Shown: positions 11,681 to 20,935, counted from the stretch's first letter. The stretch: 31,698 nt of DNA from an uncultured Clostridia bacterium (GCA_934277495.1 CAKQUI010000012.1:1-31698); one strand, 5' to 3'. Program-made: numbers and translations. The notes: generated from the sequence alone by a model not told the origin.

Positions 11681-11710
11681 TTGTCATTTTCAATGGTTTT
11701 GTAGTATCAT
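11681..11710 (+). promoter_or_regulatory. Candidate dsdA promoter
   Basis: TTGTCA (11681-11686) and TATCAT (11705-11710) are 18 bp apart. A small inverted repeat GATAC/GTATC (11719-11733) lies at the predicted start of transcription and could be an operator. Confidence 0.5.
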
Positions 11711-11774
11711 TATCCGTAAGATACAGAATGTATCGCAGCATGGTGTAAAATATGAAAACAGGGAGATTTTGAAA

Positions 11775-13076
11775 ATGGACATAGAAAAAATCAAAAAAGA
11801 CTTCCCGGAAGCAGCGCAGATAGCTGACTGCAGGGAGATATTCTGGGAAAACAGCAAAATGGCAGAAGCACAGCGTGAATATATCGTCGATATAGACGAT
11901 GCAGAGGCAAGGCTTCTGAGATTTGCACCGTTTATAAAAAAGATGTTTCCGGAGGTGGAAGGCGGTATCATAGAGTCGCCGCTTAAGGAGATACCTGAGA
12001 TGAAAAAAGTCCTGGCAGCCGGATGCGGAGGCAGACTGGATAAAGCCAGCGTGCAGGGACGTCTGTTCCTCAAGTGTGACAGCCATCTGCCGGTGTCAGG
12101 TTCGATAAAAGCAAGGGGCGGTATCTATGAAGTCCTCAAATTCGCTGAGAAGACAGCTATGGACAACGGCATGCTGGAGCTGACTGACGATTACAGCAAA
12201 CTGGCAGGAGACGAGTTCAGAGAGCTGTTTTCAAAATACAAGGTGGCAGTAGGTTCGACAGGCAATCTGGGACTCAGTATCGGCATCATAAGCGCAGCTA
12301 TAGGCTTCAGCGTCACAGTACATATGTCGGCAGACGCCCGTCAGTGGAAAAAGGACCTGCTCAGATCCAGGGGAGTAACTGTCATCGAATATCCTGACGA
12401 CTACGAAGCTGCAGTGGCTCAGGGCAGGAAATCAGCCGAAGAGGATCCATCATGCCACTTCGTGGACGATGAGAACTCGCTTGACCTGTTTGCAGGATAT
12501 TCAGTAGCAGGTAAAAGACTGAAAAAGCAGCTTGACGATATGGGCGTGACCATAGACAGCCAGCATCGCCTGTATGTTTACATACCATGCGGCGTAGGCG
12601 GTGCACCAGGCGGAGTCACCTACGGTATAAAAGAGTATTTCGGTGATGATGCATACTGTTTCTTTGCAGAGCCTACACATGCACCGTGTATGACGCTGGG
12701 GCTGGTGACAGGACTACACGAAAAGATAGCTGTCGGAGATGTTGGTATCGACGGCAGGACGGAAGCAGACGGACTTGCTGTCGGCAGACCGTCGCCGCTT
12801 GTTTCAGATGCGATGGAAAGCAGACTTTCAGGATGCTTTACTGTCGATGATGATAAACTGTATGTATATCTGTCATCGCTGAAGGACAGTGAGGATATTT
12901 TCATAGAGCCATCAGCATGCGCTGCATTCGAAGGCCTGAAATATGTCAGCAGCGACGCAGGAACACACAGCTTCACAGCGCCTGATGAAAACTCAGTACA
13001 CATAATATGGGCTACAGGAGGCAGCATGGTGCCGGAAGACGAAAAAGAAGCTTATTACAGACGAGGAAAGAAGTAA
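11775..13076 (+). CDS. dsdA: D-serine dehydratase (D-serine ammonia-lyase)
   Basis: A 433-residue fold-type II PLP enzyme that converts D-serine to pyruvate and ammonia. PLP lysine Lys112 lies in SGSIKARGG. The phosphate-binding glycine loop is GSTGNLGLSIG, and YIPCGVGGAPGGVTYG plus FFAEPTHAPCMTLGLVTG match DsdA closely. Length is normal (about 440). The ATG at 11775 follows GGGAG by nine bases. It is followed 13 bp later by a solute-binding lipoprotein, so uptake and breakdown of an amino acid may be linked. No dsdC-type LysR regulator is nearby. Confidence 0.95.
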   Translation: MDIEKIKKDFPEAAQIADCREIFWENSKMAEAQREYIVDIDDAEARLLRFAPFIKKMFPEVEGGIIESPLKEIPEMKKVLAAGCGGRLDKASVQGRLFLKCDSHLPVSGSIKARGGIYEVLKFAEKTAMDNGMLELTDDYSKLAGDEFRELFSKYKVAVGSTGNLGLSIGIISAAIGFSVTVHMSADARQWKKDLLRSRGVTVIEYPDDYEAAVAQGRKSAEEDPSCHFVDDENSLDLFAGYSVAGKRLKKQLDDMGVTIDSQHRLYVYIPCGVGGAPGGVTYGIKEYFGDDAYCFFAEPTHAPCMTLGLVTGLHEKIAVGDVGIDGRTEADGLAVGRPSPLVSDAMESRLSGCFTVDDDKLYVYLSSLKDSEDIFIEPSACAAFEGLKYVSSDAGTHSFTAPDENSVHIIWATGGSMVPEDEKEAYYRRGKK

Positions 13077-13089
13077 AAGGAAGGGAAAC

Positions 13090-13896
13090 ATGAAGATGAA
13101 AAAGATCACAGGGATAATTTCGATCATTGCTGTTATGGTGCTGGTACTTGCAGGCTGCGGATCAGAAAACGGCGGCAGCAGTGACAGCGACACACCGGAA
13201 AACGGCAGTACATCAGGGGGAAGCTACGTTATAGCCACGGACACATCCTTCGCACCGTTCGGATTTACAGACGAAGAAGGAAAGGCGTCAGGAATAGATA
13301 TAGATATCCTGGACGCTATAGCACAGGATCAGGGATTCAGCTATGAACTCAGGACAGTGGGTACAGACGAGGCTGTGAATACACTTGCGTCGGGCGATGC
13401 AGACGGCGCCATAGCAAAGCTCAGCATCACTGAGGAAAGGCAGAAGTCATGCGATTTTTCAGATGCATACTATGAAGCAGGAGTCTGTGCAGCTGTGAAA
13501 TCAGGCAGTGCTGTTTCAGGTATAGATGATATCAGAGACAATGCAGTTGCAGTTACAAAAGACACTGACGGTGCAGCCTGGGCAGAGTCCATAAACGATC
13601 AGTACAACCTTGACATTCAGACCTATGATGACAGAGAAGAAATGTACGACAGCGTGATAAAGGGAGACACCGTAGCCTGCTTCGACGATTATCCTGTAAT
13701 GGCGTACAACATACTTCAGGATGACGAGATGAAGATCCTGGAAAGAGAAAACGACAGCTATACGACTTCCTACGGGTTCGCTGTTAAAAAAGGCACGAAC
13801 TCAGATCTGCTGGACAAGTTCAATAAAGGACTGGCAAACATAAAAGAAAACGGCAAATATGAAAAGATCATAAAGAAATACGTAGGAAAGTTATGA
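13090..13896 (+). CDS. Amino-acid ABC transporter solute-binding lipoprotein (orphan)
   Basis: A 268-residue lipoprotein with signal peptide and lipobox LAGC (Cys23). A Ser/Gly/Asp-rich linker is followed by a family 3 periplasmic-binding fold: YVIATDTSFAPFGFTDEEGK, then SGIDIDILDAIA, NTLASGDADGAIAKLSITEE and a C-terminal GFAVKKGTNSDLLDKFNKGL. It would tether to the membrane and capture a polar amino acid. It is in an operon with dsdA, but no permease or ATPase gene is present on either side, so it must borrow a transporter or act as a sensor. D-serine as ligand is inferred from context. Confidence 0.88.
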   Translation: MKMKKITGIISIIAVMVLVLAGCGSENGGSSDSDTPENGSTSGGSYVIATDTSFAPFGFTDEEGKASGIDIDILDAIAQDQGFSYELRTVGTDEAVNTLASGDADGAIAKLSITEERQKSCDFSDAYYEAGVCAAVKSGSAVSGIDDIRDNAVAVTKDTDGAAWAESINDQYNLDIQTYDDREEMYDSVIKGDTVACFDDYPVMAYNILQDDEMKILERENDSYTTSYGFAVKKGTNSDLLDKFNKGLANIKENGKYEKIIKKYVGKL

Positions 13897-14085
13897 TGTA
13901 AATTTAAAATACTGACTGCATAAATATTCATTAGCGTTGCGGATGGACGTCATCACCGCCCATCTTTGCAGCAGCGGTCAGCGAATGTGACGGAATCATC
14001 AGAATCGTTGTTTTTGTCACAGCAGTAATAAATGGACGGACTCCGGACGTTTTGCAAAAAAACATAGAAAAGTGACAAATATATA
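13897..14085. other. Intergenic stretch upstream of carA
   Basis: I see no gene in this interval. A weak stem GATGG/CCCATC (about 13941-13962), followed by TTT, may end the dsdA transcript. Nothing else stands out before the carA promoter. Confidence 0.4.
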
Positions 14086-14114
14086 TTGAGTAATAATATA
14101 TTACAATGTATAAT
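14086..14114 (+). promoter_or_regulatory. carAB promoter
   Basis: TTGAGT (14086-14091), 17 bp, TATAAT (14109-14114). The predicted start is near 14121, where AACGGT/ACCGTT forms a small hairpin in a 75-base leader. No PyrR-type binding loop is evident. The spacer holds a GTAAT/ATTAC dyad. Confidence 0.75.
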
Positions 14115-14196
14115 TATAAGAACGGTATTTTGACCGTTTATTCTTGTACATAAAGTTGATTTAATATATTGAACCAGAAGGAGACTGAGGCAGGAA

Positions 14197-15315
14197 ATGA
14201 GTAATACGAAAGAAATAAAAGAAGGACTTATTTATCTTGAAGACGGCACCGTTTTCAAGGGAAAAGGCTTCGGATTCAGCGGTACTGCTGTAGGCGAGGT
14301 CGTTTTCAACACATCCATGACCGGATACCAGAAAATACTCACTGACCCATCCTATAAAGGACAGATCATCAATATGACATATCCTCTTATAGGCAACTAC
14401 GGGATAAGTGCGACAGACAATGAATCAGACGGGATTCATGCCTTCGGTCTTATCGTCAAGGATCTTTGCGACATGCCGTCGAACAGTCACTGTATAAAGA
14501 CTCTGGACCAGTGGCTCAAAGAGCAGAAGGTACCGGGCGTATACGGCGTGGATACGAGACAGATCACAAAGAAAATAAGAAAATCAGGAACGATAAAATG
14601 CCTGATAAGCACAGAAGGCATATCGATAAGCGAAGCCAGAGAGCTTTGTGAAAAGGAAGAGCTGAGAGGAGACTGGATGAAGGTAGTCTCAGTCAAAGAA
14701 AAGACTGTCCTTGAGCCAAATGGCGAGGGGGACATCTTCGATGTAGCTGTTCTTGATTTTGGCGTCAAGACCAATATCCTCAGATGCCTGCAGGCCAGAA
14801 ACTGCAGACTTACAGTATATCCTTACGGTACGCCTGCCGAAGAGATCCTCGAAGCGGAGCCGGACGGCATTTTCCTGACGAACGGTCCGGGAGACCCGGA
14901 GGAGGCCACAGAAGCCATAGAGGAAGTCAGGAAGCTGATAAGGACCAGCGATATACCGATGTTCGGCATATGCATGGGACATCAGATACTGGCCATCGCA
15001 TTCGGAGGCAGGACATACAAGCTCAAATACGGACACAGAGGAGGCAATCACGGCGTCTTTGACAAAGAAACGAAACGCTCGTACATCACTTCTCAGAATC
15101 ATGGATATGCGGTACAGCACGAAAGCATCATACTCAAAGGTCTTGAAGTGACACACCTGAACCTCAACGACGGTACAGTGGAGGGCATGGAGCACAGAGA
15201 CCTGCCGGTCTTTTCAGTGCAGTTCCATCCGGAATCATCGCCGGGACCTAATGATAACGCATATCTGTTCGATAAATTCGTGAATCTGATGAAGGAGAAA
15301 AAGGAAAATGCCTAA
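14197..15315 (+). CDS. carA: Carbamoyl-phosphate synthase, small (glutaminase) subunit
   Basis: A 372-residue subunit that hydrolyses glutamine and passes ammonia to CarB. The N-terminal domain (1-150) begins LIYLEDGTVFKGKGFG, and GEVVFNTSMTGYQ is diagnostic. The class I amidotransferase domain (about 180-365) has nucleophile Cys259 in FGICMGHQ, and His344 with Glu346 in QFHPESSPGP. Complete and of normal length. AAGGAG lies 13 bases before the ATG, with a closer AGG. Its last 8 bp overlap carB, so the subunits are coupled. With argGH in the window it may serve arginine as well as pyrimidine synthesis. Confidence 0.97.
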   Translation: MSNTKEIKEGLIYLEDGTVFKGKGFGFSGTAVGEVVFNTSMTGYQKILTDPSYKGQIINMTYPLIGNYGISATDNESDGIHAFGLIVKDLCDMPSNSHCIKTLDQWLKEQKVPGVYGVDTRQITKKIRKSGTIKCLISTEGISISEARELCEKEELRGDWMKVVSVKEKTVLEPNGEGDIFDVAVLDFGVKTNILRCLQARNCRLTVYPYGTPAEEILEAEPDGIFLTNGPGDPEEATEAIEEVRKLIRTSDIPMFGICMGHQILAIAFGGRTYKLKYGHRGGNHGVFDKETKRSYITSQNHGYAVQHESIILKGLEVTHLNLNDGTVEGMEHRDLPVFSVQFHPESSPGPNDNAYLFDKFVNLMKEKKENA

Positions 15316-18300
15316 GAAAACATCATTAAATAAATTACTCATAATCGGCTCAGGTCCTATAGTCATCGGTCAGGCAGCAGAATTTGACTATGCGGGCACA
15401 CAGGCCTGCAAGGCGATCAAAGAAGAAGGGATAGAGACGATACTGGTCAACAGCAACCCTGCGACGATCATGACTGACAAAGGTATCGCAGACAAAGTAT
15501 ACATGGAGCCGCTCACAGAAGAAGCTCTTGAACAGATACTGGCAAAGGAGCGTCCTGACGGTATACTGGCAGGGTTTGGCGGACAGACAGGACTGAATCT
15601 TGCGATGGAGCTGGAAAGCAAAGGCATCCTTGCTAAATACGGCACAGAACTTCTGGGCGTCAACAGAGAAAGCATCGAGAAGGCAGAAGACAGAGAAGCT
15701 TTCAAGGAACTGATGCAGGAGATCGACGAGCCGATACCGAGCAGCGTCATAGCAACATCCATGCAGGAATGTTACGACTTCGTCGAAAAAGAAGGTTTCC
15801 CTGTTATCATCAGACCGGCGTATACTCTCGGCGGTACAGGCGGCGGTATAGCCGAAAACAAAGAAGAGCTTGAACAGCTCTGCTACAAAGGCATGGAAAA
15901 CAGTGCCATAGGTCAGATACTTCTCGAAAAATCCGTAGCCGGATGGAAAGAAATAGAATACGAAGTCATCAGAGACAGCCGTGACAACTGCATCATCATC
16001 TGCAGTATGGAAAACCTCGACCCAGTAGGCGTGCATACAGGAGACAGTATCGTAGTAGCACCTACGCAGACATTGAGAGATGAAGAATATCAGATGCTCA
16101 GAGACGCATCTGTCAAGATAATAAGGAGCCTGGAGATAGAAGGCGGATGCAATGTACAGTTCGCACTGGATCCGGATACAGGCAAATATATCGTAATCGA
16201 AGTGAATCCGAGGGTGAGCCGTTCGTCTGCACTGGCTTCAAAGGCAGCAGGATACCCGATCGCAAAGATAGCAGCAAAGATAGCGCTGGGATACAATCTT
16301 GATGAGCTTTCCAACTACGTTACACAGACCACAAGTGCATGTTTCGAGCCTGTCCTTGACTATGTTGTAGTGAAATTCCCTAAATGGCCTTTCGACAAGT
16401 TCAGGACAGCATCGAGAAAGCTGGGGACACAGATGAAAGCCACCGGTGAAGTCATGTCCATCTGCAGGACTTTCGAGAGCGCACTGCTGAAAGCGCTTAC
16501 ATCCATAGAGATAAAATGCGACGGTCTTCACATACCATTCGTAACAGGTCTTGACGATGAGGCTCTGATAAAGAAACTCAAAGCCTGCGACGACGAGAGG
16601 ATATTCTGTATCGCAGAAGTCATGAGAAGAGATCTGATGGATGTGGAGCAGCTTTACAGCCTGCTGAAGATAGACAGATGGTTCCTCAACAAGATAAAAG
16701 GCATCATCGACCTGGAAAGGGAGCTCCAGAAGGGACCTCTTACCAAGGAGCTGGTATACGAAGCCGAATCCAGAGGTTTCACAGACAATGATATAATCGC
16801 ACTGTCCGGAGTTTCCAGAGACGTGCTCCAGGATATACGTGTATACAACGACATATATCCCGTATACAAGATGGTTGATACCTGCGGCGGAGAGTTCGAC
16901 GCTGTGACGCCGTACTATTACTCATGCTATGACGAAGAAGACGAAAGCGTCAGGAGCAAGGAGGATAAGATCCTTGTTATCGGTTCAGGTCCTATCAGGA
17001 TCGGACAGGGTATCGAGTTCGACTACTGCTGCGTACAGGGCGTCTGGGCTATAAAGGATCTGGGCTACGAAGCTATAATCATGAACAACAACCCGGAGAC
17101 GGTAAGTACGGACTTCGATACATCAGATAAGCTCTACTTCGAGTCGCTGCATGTGGACAATGTCATGAACGTCATCAAGAGGGAAAGACCTTACGGCGTG
17201 ATACTCCAGTTCGGCGGACAGACATCCCTGAACCTTGCAGAAAAGCTCAACAGCAGGAGCATCAATATCCTGGGAACATCATACGAGAATATAGACCTTG
17301 CAGAAGACAGAGAAAAGTTCTGCGAGCTTCTTGATGAACTTGGCATAGCAGTACCTTCAGGCGTGGCAGTCACTACTGAGAAAGACGCTTTCGAAGCTGT
17401 GGAAAAGCTGGGTTATCCGCTTGTTGTAAGGCCGTCATATGTCATCGGCGGACGTGCTATGCAGGTGGTATACAGCGACACAGAACTCAGGAGGTATCTC
17501 AAGGAGGCGGTATCGCTTTCGACAGAGCATCCTGTACTCATCGACCAGTATATACAGGGCAAGGAGATAGAGGTAGACGCTATAGCAGACGGAGAAGATA
17601 TCCTGATACCTGGTATCATGGAGCATATCGAAAGGGCTGGAGTACATTCAGGAGACAGTATATCGGTATATCCTGACTTCTCTCTTTCGAAGGAAGTAGA
17701 AGATACACTGCTGGATTACACAAGACGTATCGCAAAGGCACTGAATGTCGTTGGTCTTGTGAACATACAGTATGCATATGACGGTAAAAAGATATACGTC
17801 ATCGAAGTGAATCCGAGAGCTTCACGTACAGTGCCTATCCTGAGCAAGGTGACAGGCGTGCCTATGGTGAAACTGGCAGTATCGGCAATGCTGGGCAACA
17901 GACTCAGAGACAGCGAGTACGGCACAGGTCTCTACAGGAGAAGCCAGAAATACGCAGTCAAGGTGCCGGTGTTCTCCAGCGCCAAGCTGACAGACATGGA
18001 TATCGCACTGGGACCTGAAATGAAGTCAACGGGCGAAGTACTGGGTATAGATGAGAATCTGGACAAAGCACTTTACAAGGGATTCCTTGGAGCCGGTATG
18101 AACATACCTTCAGGCGGCAATATCTTTGTAGCTCTGAGAGAATCCGAGCAGAACGATTTTACTGCAAAAGTCCTGAAAGAATACAGCGAAGCAGGATTCG
18201 ATCTGTACGCTACAGCTGAGACGATAGATTTCATCAGAAACAGCGGTATCGACGTGAACGCTATAGATTACGAGACAGCACAGGAATGGATAACCAGTCA

Positions 18301-18508
18301 CGATGCAGAAAGCGACAGGAAGATATCTCTTGTTATCAACGTGCCGACTGTTGCCAACAGGAAAGAGATAGACAGCTTCCCTGTAAGAAGAAAAGCTATC
18401 GAAAGAGGTATATCCGTAATTACCTGCATGGATACTGCATGGGCTATGCTCAAGGCAGTGAAACTCAAGCAGGCAGGGACACAGCTGGAGTACGAACTGC
18501 TCGACTAG
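15308..18508 (+). CDS. carB: Carbamoyl-phosphate synthase, large subunit
   Basis: A 1066-residue enzyme, normal length. It has two homologous halves: the first begins KLLIIGSGPIVIGQAAEFDY, the second (near residue 550) ILVIGSGPIRIGQGIEFDY. Each has an ATP-grasp domain (IRPAYTLGGTGGGIAENKEE; VRPSYVIGGRAMQVVYS) and the metal-binding EVNPR motif (VIEVNPRVSRSSALASK; VIEVNPRASRTVPILSK). The C-terminal allosteric domain (about 930-1066) ends with the MGS-like fold (LVINVPTVANRKEIDSFPVR). It makes carbamoyl phosphate from ammonia, bicarbonate and two ATP. It starts inside the carA stop region and is followed by an intrinsic terminator. Confidence 0.98.
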   Translation: MPKKTSLNKLLIIGSGPIVIGQAAEFDYAGTQACKAIKEEGIETILVNSNPATIMTDKGIADKVYMEPLTEEALEQILAKERPDGILAGFGGQTGLNLAMELESKGILAKYGTELLGVNRESIEKAEDREAFKELMQEIDEPIPSSVIATSMQECYDFVEKEGFPVIIRPAYTLGGTGGGIAENKEELEQLCYKGMENSAIGQILLEKSVAGWKEIEYEVIRDSRDNCIIICSMENLDPVGVHTGDSIVVAPTQTLRDEEYQMLRDASVKIIRSLEIEGGCNVQFALDPDTGKYIVIEVNPRVSRSSALASKAAGYPIAKIAAKIALGYNLDELSNYVTQTTSACFEPVLDYVVVKFPKWPFDKFRTASRKLGTQMKATGEVMSICRTFESALLKALTSIEIKCDGLHIPFVTGLDDEALIKKLKACDDERIFCIAEVMRRDLMDVEQLYSLLKIDRWFLNKIKGIIDLERELQKGPLTKELVYEAESRGFTDNDIIALSGVSRDVLQDIRVYNDIYPVYKMVDTCGGEFDAVTPYYYSCYDEEDESVRSKEDKILVIGSGPIRIGQGIEFDYCCVQGVWAIKDLGYEAIIMNNNPETVSTDFDTSDKLYFESLHVDNVMNVIKRERPYGVILQFGGQTSLNLAEKLNSRSINILGTSYENIDLAEDREKFCELLDELGIAVPSGVAVTTEKDAFEAVEKLGYPLVVRPSYVIGGRAMQVVYSDTELRRYLKEAVSLSTEHPVLIDQYIQGKEIEVDAIADGEDILIPGIMEHIERAGVHSGDSISVYPDFSLSKEVEDTLLDYTRRIAKALNVVGLVNIQYAYDGKKIYVIEVNPRASRTVPILSKVTGVPMVKLAVSAMLGNRLRDSEYGTGLYRRSQKYAVKVPVFSSAKLTDMDIALGPEMKSTGEVLGIDENLDKALYKGFLGAGMNIPSGGNIFVALRESEQNDFTAKVLKEYSEAGFDLYATAETIDFIRNSGIDVNAIDYETAQEWITSHDAESDRKISLVINVPTVANRKEIDSFPVRRKAIERGISVITCMDTAWAMLKAVKLKQAGTQLEYELLD

Positions 18509-18640
18509 TGCAGCAGCCTTTCGCAGCAGCATGCAGCTGATCAGTATATTACAGAAAACCCCGCATCATGGACACATTGCATATGTGTATTGTTTTGGCA
18601 GGAGCCTGAACCCATGACAAGCCGGATATGATCAAAAACA

Positions 18641-18678
18641 GAACGAGACGGTCAGGAACTGTGACCGCCTCGTTTTTT
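18641..18678 (+). terminator. carAB terminator
   Basis: ACGAGACGGTCA pairs with TGACCGCCTCGT around a short loop, followed by TTTTTT (18673-18678). It lies about 130 bp after carB. Confidence 0.82.
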
Positions 18679-18684
18679 GCATAA

Positions 18685-18710
18685 GAAAAACCCGCATCAA
18701 AGGATACGGG
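18685..18710 (-). terminator. Terminator of the small membrane protein gene
   Basis: On the minus strand, CCCGTATC / GATGCGGG (one wobble pair, loop CTTT) is followed by TTTTTC. It lies 21 bp after the stop codon at 18731. Confidence 0.75.
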
Positions 18711-18730
18711 CACGATGTCGATCTGATATT

Positions 18731-18937
18731 TCAGGCTGCTATAGTCTTTATCATTGTTATGATGAATATGACCAGATAAGCAATGGATTCGACAATAAGA
18801 AGCAGTTTGAGTATCTGTGTTATCTTGTTTGCAGGTGTGCCTGTTCTGGAAGCTCCGGCTGCACAGCTTATGAAACTTCTGAGTGTCAGCAGCAGGACAG
18901 CTGCTCCGAATACAAGTGCGATTATAAGTATTATCAT
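18731..18937 (-). CDS. Small membrane protein (68 aa)
   Basis: Two hydrophobic helices (IILIIALVFGAAVLLLTL and LKLLLIVESIAYLVIFII) are joined by a short, positively charged loop with SFISCAAGASRTGTPANKIT. The ATG at 18937 has AAAGG 12 bases upstream; a TTG four codons earlier sits on that site and is unlikely. It has its own terminator and is convergent to carB. No family recognised. Conserved two-span proteins of this size are common in Clostridia, with unknown roles. Confidence 0.7.
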   Translation of the reverse strand: MIILIIALVFGAAVLLLTLRSFISCAAGASRTGTPANKITQILKLLLIVESIAYLVIFIITMIKTIAA

Positions 18938-19041
18938 TCTATGGTCCAACCTTTCAAATCGATTATGTTATCAAACTCTGTATGATATGATAACATCCAA
19001 AAGTGACAGTTTATTGTTGTTTCAAAAAAATATATCCAGCG

Positions 19042-19599
19042 TCAGAATCTGTCGCAGTAGTTGAGCAGATTGCGGAGATATCCGGAACTGTTCTTTTTAA
19101 TGCTGCGTGATGTCCCCATCACAGTGTCGTAGTATACTATGGATGCCTCGATGCCGTCTTCCGATGTCCTGACTATGGCATAGGAGCCGCCGCTGCCGTC
19201 TCTGGGCTGTGTGAGGCTGCCGGGATTCACGAAGCGTATGCCTCCGGATTCATTCACCATGCATCTGTGGGTATGACCGAAAAATACAGCTTTGCAGTTT
19301 TCCTCCATTGCTTTGTACATCAGATTTGTAAGGTCATATCCGACATTGTAGGCGTGACCGTGAGTCATGAATATTTTACCGGCTTCAGTCTCTATTATCT
19401 CAAAATCATCCTTGCTCCGGCTGCCGTCGCAGTTGCCTTTGACAGCGACCACCGGCACATTGAAGTCACGTCCCAGCTGCATGCCGTCTTCATAGTGGTC
19501 GCCGGTGTGAGCTATGAGATCGATATCACGGAGTTTGCCGTAGATATCACGTACTCTGTCAAGTTTTCCATGGGTGTCCCCGATAAGTAATATTTTCAT
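19042..19599 (-). CDS. Metallophosphoesterase (YfcE/MJ0936 family)
   Basis: A 185-residue calcineurin-like phosphoesterase with all metal motifs: GDTHG (residues 7-11), [23 protein letters not shown] and FGHTHR. Length fits the YfcE group, which hydrolyses phosphodiesters and depends on manganese. The physiological substrate is unknown. It often neighbours the dITP pyrophosphatase gene in Clostridia; here it is alone. The ATG at 19599 has no strong Shine-Dalgarno site. Confidence 0.92.
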   Translation of the reverse strand: MKILLIGDTHGKLDRVRDIYGKLRDIDLIAHTGDHYEDGMQLGRDFNVPVVAVKGNCDGSRSKDDFEIIETEAGKIFMTHGHAYNVGYDLTNLMYKAMEENCKAVFFGHTHRCMVNESGGIRFVNPGSLTQPRDGSGGSYAIVRTSEDGIEASIVYYDTVMGTSRSIKKNSSGYLRNLLNYCDRF

Positions 19600-19664
19600 G
19601 AGTCAAGTTTACCACAAAATACAGCGATATGAAAGTGCAAAACCGTCAGATTTGCATAATGAAC

Positions 19665-19693
19665 TTGATTAGAACCTCTTTTTACAGTAAAAT
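19665..19693 (+). promoter_or_regulatory. Promoter of the MoaA-like / Fic-like pair
   Basis: TTGATT (19665-19670), 17 bp, TAAAAT (19688-19693). The predicted start is near 19700, 30 bases before the ATG. Confidence 0.65.
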
Positions 19694-19729
19694 AGTAATA
19701 AATATTATTTAGAAAGAGCTGGTAAAGAT

Positions 19730-20158
19730 ATGGAAAATAATAAAAAAACGATCGTTACAGACGGACAGGATCTTGCTGAAAAAGCAGAAAAACTGAAAAA
19801 AGACGGCGTGACAGATGTCACTATCGTTGTTAATACATTCAATTTCACACGTTACAAAGCGTCCAACGACGGCAAGGAGCTGCAGCCTGTCATCGATGGC
19901 ATCAATAAAGCAGTAGGGCAGCAGCTCAACATAAGGCTGAATGTCGGCCTTAAAGAGGGTTTCAATGATGACGAGATACTGGATTTCCTGCAGCTGACGT
20001 TCCAGCACAAGTATGACATCGTATTCCTGCCGACTATGAGCTACGATGTGATAAAGAGCAAGATGCCGGCACTGCAGCAGATGCAGGGCGACTATGGCGA
20101 AGTGGATATGTACAAGTATCCCGGAGCTGTAGGCAGGATAGGGTTCCTGAAGAATTAG
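19730..20158 (+). CDS. MoaA-like radical-SAM barrel fragment without cluster cysteines
   Basis: This 142-residue protein aligns by eye with the middle and end of the MoaA (GTP 3',8-cyclase) barrel. TDGQDLAEKAEKLKKDGVTD matches the MoaA TNG..L...A..LK..GL pattern. The VVNTFNFTRYK stretch matches the SLDT.....Y segment, NVGLKEGFNDDEILDF (71-86) matches the N.V...G.ND.EI.DF block, and PGAVGRIGF (131-139) matches the G..GRIGF end. The N-terminal domain with CxxxCxxC is absent, and there is no cysteine in the protein at all, so no iron-sulfur chemistry is possible. The start is clean with its own promoter, so this is not a simple truncated gene. It is followed 10 bp later by a degenerate Fic protein. 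Role unknown. Confidence 0.6.
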   Translation: MENNKKTIVTDGQDLAEKAEKLKKDGVTDVTIVVNTFNFTRYKASNDGKELQPVIDGINKAVGQQLNIRLNVGLKEGFNDDEILDFLQLTFQHKYDIVFLPTMSYDVIKSKMPALQQMQGDYGEVDMYKYPGAVGRIGFLKN

Positions 20159-20168
20159 GAGTAAGTGT

Positions 20169-20897
20169 ATGCATGAGAAACTTTACAGTATGAGGAAAGA
20201 GCTGGCAGCTATCCTCCACGGCAACAGGCTTCTCAAGTCAGCAGTCAGCGAAGTGAACAAGATAGACATGATAAAGGCTCCGCTCATCATAAGGAGTGCG
20301 AATCATGAACGCATAGCAGTAGACAGGATACTGGAAGGTGAACTCCAGAAGGAGGTGCCTGTCAAGGATTATGTGTTCATCGAGAACATGGGAGATCTGG
20401 TCAGAGTGGCACAGAACTGTCTCGAAATGGATACATATATAGACAGACATTTTCTGCTGAGCGCATACAGGATACTGTCAGAAGATCAGAACGGCTATTT
20501 CCGTAAAGCCAATCCGGTGATCTACGCATTCAATCATGTACCTGTTCACAGTCTTGATATAGAGGACAAGCTCAATGACGCTGTACGCAGACTTTACAGC
20601 AGGGAGACCGGAAACAATGTCATCCTCAAAGCTATGTATATACACAACAAGATAATCGATATATATCCTTTCGACCGCTTCAGTGCGGAGATAGCAGTGT
20701 TCGCACTGAACTATTATCTCATGGAAAATGGATTCACGCCGATAAGCATGCCTATGAAGAGAGATGAATACTTCGAGATAGTAGGGCAGTGTCTCAAGGG
20801 GCAGCGTCAGGAGGAGTTCTACAACTTCCTGACAAAGGCCGTCTTCGAAAAGATGGAAGGCACGCTGGACGCCTGCAGGGAGTATATCAAGGCATAG
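20169..20897 (+). CDS. Degenerate Fic-fold protein (pseudo-Fic)
   Basis: A 242-residue protein with the Fic domain layout. A RILSEDQNGYFRKANPVIYA segment corresponds to the GxYRxxxV region. A HVPVHSLDIEDKL segment is followed by VILKAMYIHNKIIDIYPFDR and FSAEIAVFALNYYLMENGFT, where the catalytic HPFxDGNGRxxR should be. Here the catalytic His is Tyr166 and the GNGR loop is replaced (PFDRFSAE, 167-174). AMP transfer by the usual mechanism should be impossible. An N-terminal AAILHGN may be a worn inhibitory SxxxEGN motif. It is in an operon with the MoaA-like fragment and may be a binding or regulatory protein that evolved from a Fic enzyme. Confidence 0.65.
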   Translation: MHEKLYSMRKELAAILHGNRLLKSAVSEVNKIDMIKAPLIIRSANHERIAVDRILEGELQKEVPVKDYVFIENMGDLVRVAQNCLEMDTYIDRHFLLSAYRILSEDQNGYFRKANPVIYAFNHVPVHSLDIEDKLNDAVRRLYSRETGNNVILKAMYIHNKIIDIYPFDRFSAEIAVFALNYYLMENGFTPISMPMKRDEYFEIVGQCLKGQRQEEFYNFLTKAVFEKMEGTLDACREYIKA

Positions 20898-20935
20898 TAT
20901 ATACAGTCCAGACCACATGAAGTTTTCATTTTTAT

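Noticed and set aside
14121..14196. PyrR attenuator or riboswitch in the carA leader
   Set aside because: Only a 6-bp hairpin is present; no PyrR binding-loop sequence and no competing terminator and antiterminator pair.
15350..18532. Long minus-strand frames opposite carB (up to 228 codons)
   Set aside because: They mirror the strong codon bias of carB, have no ribosome sites, and carB is complete and conserved across the interval.
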